Assembly (NCBI GenBank): GCA_024516155.1
Contig: JAJJXM010000003.1
Coordinates: forward strand, 248,001-312,000
Source: Pyronema omphalodes
Lineage: Eukaryota; Ascomycota; Pezizomycetes; Pezizales; Pyronemataceae
Reading direction: 5' to 3'
DNA: 64,000 nt
Shown: piece after piece, positions 54,794 through 64,000 of the stretch
Numbering within the stretch: the stretch's first letter is position 1
Layout: each line of letters begins with the position of its first letter
Translations under genes and position numbers: made by a program
Notes under the pieces: generated by a model
The model's input: only the letters and a program-made list of their open reading frames with translations
What the model was told of the DNA's origin: nothing
Databases searched by the model: none

Positions 54794-56181
54794 TTAGGCA
54801 TTGCGCACCTTCTTTCCAAGCCAACTCCTCCTATACGGCTCCTTCGCCAACTCCTGCACAGTTGTTGGTGGCACTGGTGCCGCAGTAGTAGAATCAGTAA
54901 GCTTGATGATATTCCTTTTCGGCGGTTGCGGCTGTTCTGTGCTGCCCGGTGTCCTTGTACTACCTGGTGTACCTGGTGTTCTGGTTCCTGGTGATCCTCT
55001 TGGCTGTACTTGCAAGTAGTTATTGTTGTACTCCCCATTTGAATAACTCCCACTTCCATTGGCCCTTCCGTTAATCCAAGGCTGTGCAGGAGGTCTATTC
55101 ATGCCATTTCCATAATTTTGGTACCCATTTCCATTTCCGTTGCCATAGTTAATGGGATACGCTTGTCCACCCCAGTAATTGTTTCCCGCCTGCCCATCAT
55201 TCCAATCAGGGGGGTCCAAAGTTCCGGAAGAGTTGCCGCGTGAGGATTCACTATATCCTGTGTCGTATCCTCCTCCAGAATGGTAGTTGTACCTCGGGTT
55301 TCCGGGGCTCGGCACCGGTGCTGTTGCTACCATAGCCTCATTAAGGTAATTTCGACCATGATAAACACCAAAGGAGGCCATCTGCTCTTCTACCGAATTG
55401 TATGATAACGGAGTTGTAGAGTCTCCCATTCTGTTAGGCATTGCGCGGCCGTAACGGATATGTTCAGGCGTTGGAGTAGTTTCATCGCTACGAGCGTAGG
55501 AACGTCGAACACCGTTCTGTTGTGATCCGGGTACTTGAGGGCCCTCTGTTAAAAACCGTTAGTAATTGCGGACCACGGGGGAAAGGTTGTCGAAGAAAAA
55601 CGACAAACCTCCGCCGTAATAGGATTCTCTATAATGACCTCGATCGATTGCGTCTTGGAAGGCTCGGATTGTGTCTAAGGGGCGTTCCCAGCGGTTTCGG
55701 GTTGGATTGGAAAGATCTGGTTCACCTAAAATTGACAGTTAGATATAAAAATAATAAAACAGAGCAGTGGCTATATTATTACGGATTTCGCGCCCATAGA
55801 TATCCTTATGAGTAAAGTCCGATAGCCCCTGTCGTGGCTTTTCCTGATTCACTTGAACTGCTCATGTTGTCAGCAATGTTGCACTTATCTATATTATGCA
55901 TTGTTGACACCCGCTCAAAGCTAGCGCCCTGGGAACTATTCAGCACAATTCTTGTGACTCGGAGGTCCCACTGTTGTGCTGAATAGTTCTCCAGCTTTGC
56001 CGAGACATCTAAGAATCAGCGAGACATTAGGGTAAGACCTACAAGGCTGTAGCTCTGTTATAGCTTTAGAGGGATCCGCATTTGTTGACATCTTATTAGC
56101 CTTCTTTTTATCGAAGTGTTTAAGCGTCTTCATAGCTTCCTTTCTCTCTTTATCTTTCTTTGACGTTCGAAACCACCCCAT
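54794..56181 (-). CDS. DUF2406-family protein
   Basis: Exons on the minus strand are 56181-56043, 55857-55783, 55725-55609 and 55545-54794 (360 residues, all phases consistent). The N-terminus is basic (MGWFRTSKKDKERKEAMK). The diagnostic block, assembled across three exons, reads THKDIYGREI then EPDLSNPTRNRWERPLDT (about 62-90), a close fit to the NPTRSRWERPLDTI core of the fungal DUF2406 family. The C-terminal two thirds are disordered and Gly/Asn/Tyr/Pro-rich (NYGNGNGNGYQNYGNG), ending SWLGKKVRNA. The biochemical role of the family is unknown. The first intron (185 bp) is much longer than the others and contains a 16-bp inverted repeat. Without the splices the core motif is scattered over three frames. 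Confidence 0.88.
55933..55989. repeat. Perfect 16-bp inverted repeat in DUF2406 intron 1
   Basis: GAACTATTCAGCACAA (55933-55948) is repeated as its exact reverse complement at 55974-55989, separated by 25 bp. In RNA this gives a 16-bp stem with a 25-nt loop, extendable by G-U pairs on both sides. It lies wholly within the 185-bp intron (56042-55858). Confidence 0.9.
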
Positions 56182-59100
56182 TCCTTCCTTTGTAATGTAG
56201 ACAAAGTTTTATGCACCGAGTACTGTAGATAAGTGATGTGCGCCGACTCGTTTCCGCTAGGTATTTTGATAAGGATAATGGGAGATCGGTCGTATATAGA
56301 TGGTAGTAGATTGTCGGAACAGGGATAGCTTCGCGGAACTCTATCTGACCTCTGAGTTGTACTGGACTTTCGGTTTCCTGATGTATGATAGCGACAGAGC
56401 TGCGGTGACGCGCGGCACTCTGCGTGGATCCGTCGTCAAGCAAGTCAGACCAAATGCTTGATGCAGCGTGGATCCTTCTGGGTGTTGGATAGGGCTACCA
56501 GAAGCCGCCCGGTTTTCGCGGCGTTGAAGGTGTCAGAGTCCAGGAAGATGTAAAACAAGTGGTTTGTATTGTGTGTTATCTTTGCGTGTCGGGGGCTTAA
56601 ATGGTGAAAGTGAGTGGTCGAACAAAAAAACCTGGGGAATATTCGAGTGTTACACAACTTTGAACAAACAAGCAAAGAGTAGGGAATGAGTAGCAATACA
56701 ACACGGGTCGATGGCGCGTCGTTTACCGTTGCATCACGGTACGGTATGGATACTTGCTGATAGAGTTCCGGATCCAAACGGTGGACTTTTGTTGAGGTAT
56801 AAGTATTCGTACAATTGCAGCGAGTGTGGGACGGTGGATGCGGACGGAAGTGACAGGAAGTACTTTAGTGGAATGCGGGGGAGGGTGGAGGACGAAGGTG
56901 GAAAAATAGTAGGATAGAAAACGGCATCGATCTGTATTCTATTATCTGCTCCACCTTCTGGTGCACTGGGGTCCAAAGTCGTCTGCTCTCACCTACGCTT
57001 TCAGTCTTTTTCATTCAACCATCGGCGTACATTAATCCCCGGGGCCGGTGAGTCCGCCGATATTGACCGTTGGACCCATGCGGGTCGAAGTTGCTTGCAA
57101 TCCAGCTTTTTGGGCCAATAAAACTGGTGGTGAGGGTATAAAAAGAAGTCGCTTTGGGAATTGTACATGAAAATACACGACATGCTATTGTTACGGATTG
57201 CTCGGCACAGGCAGTGAAGTGACATGTCATGTGATCGGGATTATCTGTGCTGCAAGCCGCGTGCATATTATGCAACGCTAGCAAGCGAGGCGACTTAGCG
57301 AACACGCGGGTTCAAAGTGCTGTTTAATCCGAATTATTTGATGCACGAGCCAGCATCCGGTTTATTTATTTTTTAATTTATTCAATTGGGAGTCTTCGCT
57401 GAACATACCTTTCAGAGCGTGATTCCCAATTTCAAAAGAAACACCATTGAATAATGTACGCAGGAAACACTGAAAAGGAACACAAGACCCCCCACATGTG
57501 ATGAGAGATATGGAAAATTCAATCTCGCTCACCCTAGAAATGCCATCTTCACAAATTCCATCTTCACAATATCCAACTTACCACCGACGAAAATATCTAT
57601 TATACTCTTCATGAACCTCCTTTGTAATCAAACAACGCAAATCTATCAGGTCATTGACGAAACTCAGAAGCTAGCGTAAAGATTTCGGCCCGCCGGTGGT
57701 TGAAACTCAATAAGTGGTCTTGATTGAAGTCTGTGCATAAAATCTGTATGGAATACTTGACGAGTCGAGAGTGATTACCGGAATCTCGGGGGAAACTCAG
57801 AAGCAACGCCACCGGATTCATCGCTCACATTAATCAATCCCTAGATTCCAAAATCGATTTTAGTTCGTATAAGCTTCCAATATTCAAGTCATAACTTATG
57901 AGCCCTAAGTTACAATGCAAGGTACGAACCACGAGCTGCAATATGGGCCTGAAATGCGATAGTTTAAGCTAAACGTACCTCAAACCGTCATAGCGTCCCC
58001 ATGTCCCATAACCCCGCAACTTCAATGCTTCTATATTCCAGATGACACACCCTATCCTATACCCCATGTTTAATACTTTGCAACCCCCGACTCCTGACTA
58101 ATATATCAATCTCCTGTATCAATCTTTTACACGAGACTCAAGTCAGAAGTATTCCGAGTGATGTGATGTGATACTGTATGTTTTCAGTATGTTTCAATAC
58201 CCCATGTTGACAAGTATGAACATTGTGATGTCTTGGCGAGAGCATCATGCATAATTTCCGATACACATATCTCGAATCCCCCATCCCAGTTTCTCTCATA
58301 CCTTACCCTAACCAAAATACCCGATCATAAATGCATCTCCTACATCGATTTTTACATCTTCTTCTCATTCACTCACGTCTAACACTTTCATCGAATTGTT
58401 TTCCCTTACATCCAAAGTTTTTGGATTCCAAATGACCAAGCGATCCAACGGCAGGTTTCGTGAGCCCTGTATATATATCCCCTCGCTAAATCAATGCTAA
58501 GCTGCATCATCATTGTTGCAGCCTCTATGACATCGATGTAGCACAGTATATCCTCAAGCCCCGATGCTCTTGGGCTGAGAATTTATATGTGATGCTAATG
58601 CCATTGATAAACTTGCTCACCGCAGCCTACGACATTTACACTTGCTTCATAGATACGGCTATGATGTTCAAATACTCTTAGTAAGTAGGGTTTACACATT
58701 TTTGAATCTTGGTTTCTCCAGCGGATCGTATGGCAAGTTTATAATCACAATTAATACCGAAGATATGGCACGAGAAGTTTCAAGCCTCAACGCTCAGCTG
58801 TCATTGGAACCATGATACGGTGTTGAAATACCGTTGAACGCATCATGGGAAATAACTTTTGATTAGTTTGATGTATCTGTTCGATTTATGTGACAGGCAA
58901 TGAATAACTTTGGCATTTTTGCGCTGAACGGCCGGATGGACTGGGTTATACGGATAGTTCTGACGGCGGGACATTGGTCCTATTGTCGTCTATTGGTCTC
59001 TCGTTGCACTGATGGAAGGAGTTGCGGGGCATGGAGGTAGACAGACGGTGAAGGAGTGGGTATCGGTTTGTCAGATAGCGGTTGAGGAGGGAGCGTGAGG

Positions 59101-59522
59101 GGAGGTTTTCACAGGTGAGGAGCTATTCCTCAGGAGGCAAGCAGGTGTGCCTGTGGTGATGCGATATGTGACGAGCAATCGTGGAAGCGAGGGAAGCGAT
59201 GCGCTTATTACGCGTGAGCTGTAGTGCAGTTAAGCGAATTATGTCATCAGTTCATGAAGCGTTTATTTGACGCATTTTCATCATGCCACAAATCAGACCG
59301 CGATGTAACCACTTTTTATCTAACAATTGAAGAGTTTTCCGCACTGTAGACATATTTTATATCTTTATTTCTGCTATCTCAACATTCGCGTCGGCTCATC
59401 GGAGGCACAAGATCACGAGGCTGTGCTACTCTAGCCCGCAGTACCCCGCCAGACACGTGAATCGCGATACGTAGCTTAACTCGTGGCAGCTTCCCTCAAT
59501 CTCCACTGATTTCCCAGACTCA
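56182..59522. other. Gene-poor region
   Basis: About 3.3 kb between the divergent DUF2406 (-) and rhodanese (+) genes. Frames at 56445-56777, 56734-56976 and 57001-57305 (-) have no domain or splice support. The sequence from 57.4 to 59.3 kb is AT-rich and almost frame-less. Nothing else is recognised. Confidence 0.6.
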
Positions 59523-60579
59523 ATGTTTTTCCGCAGCGTTCCCCGCCTTTCGCGTGCTATGTCAGCCCGCTCATTCTCCTCCTTCATCGTTTCGCCCAGC
59601 GAGCTATCCACAGCTCTCAAGAATCCCGGCAACCGTATCATCCCCCTCTCCGCCGAGTGGTACCTCCCTAACAGTCCTCTCAATGGACACTCCGAATATC
59701 TCTCCCGCCGTATCCCTGGAGCCCGCTTCTTCGATCTCGACGCCGTGAAAGATGCTTCCTCCCCTTACCCCCACATGCTTCCGGATGCAGCTACATTCTC
59801 GGCTGCTATGGGAGAGCTTGGAATCAAGAAGGAGGATACCGTTGTTGTCTATGATGGTGCGAACATGGGATTGTTTTCCGCACCTAGAGTGGCTTGGACA
59901 TTGAAGGTGTTTGGCCATGAAAATGTCAAGTTGTTGGACAACTTTAAGAAGTGGGTTGAGGATGGACTACCAACCGAGAGTGGTGATGTGAAGCCATGGG
60001 AAAAGACGAACTATGGGGCTAGCACATTGGATGAGGGAATGGTTCTGGATTTTGAGGCGGTAAAGAAGATTGCACAGGAGAAGCTTGAAGGTGGTGCAAA
60101 GAAGTTACAGGTGCTGGATGCGAGACCTAATGGAAGGTGGACGGGCAAGGACCCAGAACCTAGACCTGGTATGCCATGGAGGAATTGCTTAAAGTACTTT
60201 ACGAGGAGCAACGCTAATTGGAATATTTAGGTCTACCTTCAGGACACCTACCAGGTTCAATTTCGATGCCATTTGGAGAGCTGATTGATCCCGTTACCAA
60301 GAGCTTCAAGTCTGAGGAAGAGCTCCGGAAAATCTTTGAATCACGTGGAGTCGATATGACTGGTGAGACCGAGAAGGTATTGATGTGTGGAACCGGTGTG
60401 ACTGCAGTGGTGGTGGATACAGCAATGGAGTTGGCGGGTGTTCAGGGAAAGAGAAGGATATATGATGGATCCTGGACGTAAGTTCTCTCCGTATCCTAGT
60501 GAATCAGCAGCTCTAACAATAGTACAGAGAATGGGCCATGAGAGTTGATGAGAAGAGTGGCTTGATTGTGAAGGAATAA
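59523..60579 (+). CDS. TUM1: Two-domain rhodanese (3-mercaptopyruvate/thiosulfate sulfurtransferase)
   Basis: Exons are 59523-60168, 60231-60477 and 60528-60579 (314 residues), close to the usual size of eukaryotic two-domain rhodaneses. The N-terminus MFFRSVPRLSRAMSARSFSSF is a mitochondrial presequence. A second ATG (MSARS) could yield a cytosolic form. The N-terminal inactive rhodanese domain has SAEWYLPNSP, IPGARFFDLDAV and VVVYDGANMGLFSAPRVAW. The C-terminal domain has VLDARPNGRW, GHLPGSISMPF and the active-site loop CGTGVTA, with the persulfide-forming Cys, then YDGSWTEWA. The family transfers sulfane sulfur to acceptors, including tRNA-thiolation and Moco pathways via yeast Tum1. The gene name is by family resemblance. 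Confidence 0.93.
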
Positions 60580-62705
60580 TCGTGAGAGAAGTAGATTCTA
60601 TGGAGTCTGAGAGACACAAACAAATCATAGCATTTGAAATATCATCATAAATATTACTGACTACTTTATCCCTAAGGTACCGTGTTATTCTGTAGTGGAT
60701 AGGTCAAAGGTACACCAATTCTAGTTTCGTCTGAGGTGAATGATACCAAAAGGTCGAGCCTTGCAACATCAAGCTTCGTCTAAGAATCTGTGAACACTAC
60801 GTCATGGAGAGAGACTTGCATATGAGGGGAAATCTCAAGACAGCCTCCAACGGTTGCTCATATAGCGCCATAGGAGAGTGAGAGAAGTACGGCATTGTAG
60901 TGGTCGTGATCTCGGCCGACAACCCTGGAGAACCGCAGTCTAGAAGTGGAGATTGAATAATCGCCGAGCCATGCCAGTGGATCATCGCTACCCGAAGCTT
61001 ATCCGTTGTCATGCATATTGTGGGGTACATTGCATATCTCTGTAACACGATACATTAATATGGACACCATACATCAATACTTTCACGGAAACATTCATCA
61101 TCATCAACCAAGTTGCTGCAAAAACAGCGGTAAGAAACATCGGAAATTCGGTATCAGAGCCGATAAGGCTTTTACGGACTGCTCTAGAGCTATTTTAGTG
61201 GAGAAGCGATGCGCATTGATTCCCGAGAAATTTCCCACTGCTTCGCAAGTTCGCGTGGCGTTGCGGGGAACGCTAGTTGTAAGCCATCTGTCAGATTCTG
61301 TCTGTGTATCAACAAGCGAAGAGATGTCAAGTGATGAGACTGGTTTGGAGCCATATGGTCCATCATATATACATAGTAGAGGCTGCCAGGCTGGCATACA
61401 TGGTGTAGGTTTGAGAAATGAAGATTGTTGGTGCCTTAGAGTTATTATTATACGGGCTCTAGACAAGTGTTTTACGATTTGAGACAGCGATTATGTATCT
61501 TCACAAATGACACACAAAATTAATTGCACTTGATTATTATTTTCATCGGCAGTTAGTTTAATCAGCACAACCCCTTTGTTGGATAAAAATTCTCTAAATC
61601 ATATTTTTCGTGATTTTCGAAGCATGATGAAATCAATCACAAAAAAGTATCTACATTAGAAGCCCAACTCTTGGATAAAATACCGCAACCCCCACCCCCC
61701 TCCCCCAACAAACGACATTCTTTCTGTTGAAAGTTGCCTGTAGAGCCGTGTCCCTTGATGTGGTGGTGGAGGTGGAGGAGGAGGATATGCGCTAGTAGCA
61801 CTTATCCCCCCCCCCCCCCCATAAAGTTGCCCTGTTGTTGATTTTAGCTCTGTACCCATAATACATTCACATCACCACCACCTCCACCTTTGATGTCTGA
61901 CCTTTCTCTCTCAACATTGTTCGTTCAATACTTTCATCCCTTTAACAGCAGGAAAATTTTTGACCGCCAAATTATGTAACTTGTGCTGCGTGCCTCACTC
62001 CTGCATTTTATAACAAGCACAACGGTTAAAGCCGTAAGTTGTAACTTTAAAACAACTCGAGCTTCTTCTTTACGTTACTCGTTTTTCTGTCGGTAAATCG
62101 TATGCATGGAGTCTGCCAGACATTTTCTAGACACTAGTCTTAATCCTAAGCCCTTCCATTTGACAGTTTTCAGTAACCCTTGGCGATCACCAGATCCGAC
62201 GGTTGACCTACTTTTCCGGGACTCCACTGCGTTGACACTAACCTCTATGTACTAACCAAAAACTCCCAGGGCTCCCAGGGCTCCCCACGTTCTTCAAGGA
62301 TTATCTGCAGACTTCGACGGCGCGATATGGATGGGGATGGCGATGCGGATCCCCTTAGAGTATGGTGATATGGGCGCTATGGCATGGATTCGCGTTATAG
62401 TCCGTAACGCCGTCAAATATGTATAAAACCTAGAACGCGTCCCCTAAAGCCATATCATTCATTTGACGAGCCCCAGAGAAGGTCCGTGATTCTCCTACTT
62501 ACTACTGCCGAAGCTTAACGACACTATCTTAACTTATCTCTCTAAATCAGGCCACCACTACTCACCAATATTTTTTTCCTCGCTTATATTTACACCACCC
62601 AAAAGACGTCTACAGTACTGTTCATCAGCATTTTTAACGAAGCTTAACGAGGAGGAGGTCCGGCAAACAAACAAGCAATATTAAACGGGGATATCAATAG
62701 CAAAT
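60580..62705. other. Intergenic region
   Basis: No supported gene. The 61006-61482 (+) frame starts with a non-ATG codon and lacks domain signals. A short poly-C run lies at about 61807-61820. The right end contains the transporter promoter: TATAAAA at 62422-62428 and a 13-bp direct repeat CGAAGCTTAACGA at 62509-62521 and 62638-62650 in the probable leader. Confidence 0.55.
62422..62428 (+). promoter_or_regulatory. TATA-like element of the sugar transporter
   Basis: TATAAAA lies 278 bp before the ATG at 62706, implying a leader of roughly 240-250 nt. The leader would include a repeated CGAAGCTTAACGA word. Confidence 0.35.
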
Positions 62706-64000
62706 ATGGGGTTACTACCTCAACCCCTCTCGCAACTTCGGGGAACAGCTTTAGTATACAGCATCACAATCGCCTGTTCCAGCGGGTTTATGCTATTCGG
62801 TTATGATCAAGGAGTATTTTCCGGCGTTATCGTCACGCCATATTTTCTACAAAAATTCAACCATCCCGCGGCAGGATTAATGGGGACCATTAATGCATTA
62901 TTTGATATCGGAGGAGCTATTGGTGCGATCTTGGTTTTCATCGCTGGTGGTTGGTTGGGAAGGAAAAAATCTATTCTTGTTAGTATACTTGTATTATTTT
63001 TTGGGATTTTCTGGGGTATAGAGTACTACATAAGACGGCGTGTATTAACCCGATCCCCACGGCGTCTAGCTCGGCTCTTTAATCGTTATCATCGGCGCTA
63101 TAATTCAAGCAACATCTTCAAACGTAGCACAACTTTGTGCAGGTCGTATCATAGCCGGAATCGGCGTGGGTATCGACACCACCGCAATCCGTTTGTCCTC
63201 CCATCAAAATCCTTAATTCACCTTAACTAACCCCACAAAGCCGTCTGGCAAGCCGAAACCGCCCCTCCAAAAACCCGTGGTCATCACATGGCAATGGAAC
63301 TCGTCTTCACTGCCACGGGGTTATTCATCTCCCAATGGACCAACTTTGGCCTCGGAAAAAACAACGGACCCGCAGCATTCTACATCCCCATCCTTCTCCA
63401 AATTGTCTTCCCCCTGATCACCATTCTTCTTCTCCTCTCCGGCCTCCCCGAGTCTCCCCGATGGCTGATTAGCCAAAACCGACCCACCGAAGCTCTTGAA
63501 GCCTTAGAACGTCTCCACGTTACCTCCAACCAACCGGCACAGGAATACCTAACCGAAATCCAGCGCATAATCACCCTTCAAGGAACCTCCGAAAAATCCA
63601 ACTTCTCCCAAATCTTCACCTCCGGCCCTCTGCAAAACTTCCGACGTGTGATCTTAGCATGCGGAATGCTAGCCATGCAACAACTCTCCGGAGTAAATTC
63701 CATCACATACTACATCCCGTTATTATTGATCCAATTCCTTGGAACCACCCGCTACACCTCCTTATGGGTCGCTGGATTAACCTCCGTAGTTTCCATCACC
63801 TTCGCCTTGATCCCTGTGGTGTTTATGGACCGTCTTGGAAGAATCCCCCTCTTAACCTTCGGGGCAGCCGCTCAGAGTATCTGCTTTGCCGTCGTGGCTG
63901 CATTATTCGCCGTCACGCCAGATGGCTCTTATAGCTATGGATTTGGAATTATTTTCTTTATCTATCTATACTTTGCTATATTTTCTGCCACCTGGTTAGC
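62706..64000 (+). CDS. MFS sugar transporter, 5' part
   Basis: Exons are 62706-62978, 63070-63190 and 63241 to the window end, where the frame is still open (about 384 residues visible). Introns of 91 and 50 bp have TATTAAC and ACTAACC branch sites. Sugar-porter features of the major facilitator superfamily are clear: GYDQGVFSGVI in helix 1, GGWLGRKKSI after helix 2, AGRIIAGIGVGIDTTAIPVWQAETAP in the helix 4-5 region, LPESPRWLISQNR after helix 6, QQLSGVNSITYYIPLL in helix 7 and MDRLGRIPLL after helix 8. Most likely it is a proton symporter of hexoses or related sugars in the plasma membrane. The remaining helices 10-12 lie outside the window, so neither full length nor substrate class can be stated. 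Confidence 0.93.

Noticed and set aside
61006..61482. 158-residue frame downstream of the rhodanese gene
   Set aside because: It begins at a TTG, has no recognisable domain, and its Cys and His are scattered without pattern.
1..64000. tRNA, rRNA and CRISPR elements
   Set aside because: I looked for GTTCGAATC-type T-loops paired with acceptor stems and for regularly spaced repeats with unique spacers; nothing convincing was found by eye. A covariance-model scan would be decisive for tRNA and snRNA.

Overview
This window looks like nuclear DNA of a filamentous ascomycete (Pezizomycotina). The genes are split by short introns, mostly 40-100 bp, with GT(A/T/C)xGT-type donors, CTAAC/CTGAC branch points and AG acceptors. 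The gene content is typically fungal: a NACHT-ankyrin NLR, a membrane-anchored fucose-type lectin, an NPP1/NLP protein, DUF2406, a GT71 mannosyltransferase and an N-terminally extended FAD monooxygenase. Intergenic DNA is long, AT-rich and contains homopolymers and eroded repeats. A Leotiomycetes-type genome would fit, but the sequence does not prove the class. I see no prokaryotic signals, CRISPR arrays, rRNA or convincing tRNA.

Layout. About 19 protein-coding genes are supported, most with intron phases that close exactly. 1-9 kb: low-complexity DNA, an F-box/LRR-like gene (1523-2858, -), about 5 kb without a clear gene, then a small tail-anchored protein (8107-8508, +). 9.8-22 kb is an accessory block: a hydrolase-NACHT-ankyrin NLR (9861-13727, -) with a 102-bp repeat array whose last units are out of frame, an NPP1-like secreted protein (14696-15629, -), a type II membrane fucose-lectin-like protein (16734-18329, -) and a secreted HNH nuclease-like protein (21322-22079, +). 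23-29 kb: an old yellow enzyme (-) and a TesB-type acyl-CoA thioesterase with a peroxisomal C-terminus (-). 30.8-42 kb, plus strand: a disordered protein with a polybasic CaaX end, a very large REV1 polymerase and a GT71 mannosyltransferase. 43.7-52.6 kb: a BBE-type FAD oxidase, a Lys-rich nuclear-like protein, two small conserved-looking genes and an FAD monooxygenase. 54.8-64 kb: a DUF2406 protein (-), a two-domain rhodanese (+) and the 5' part of an MFS sugar transporter running off the window end.

The most interesting object is REV1 (35089-40138). Its conceptual protein of 1,649 residues has a chromodomain, with the methyl-lysine cage aromatics apparently intact, between the N-terminal BRCT domain and the Y-family polymerase core. 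All intron phases are consistent with one transcript. This suggests a translesion polymerase that could be steered to methylated histones. The other main theme is the recognition/antagonism block at 8-22 kb, where an NLR, a surface lectin, an NLP and a secreted nuclease lie side by side.
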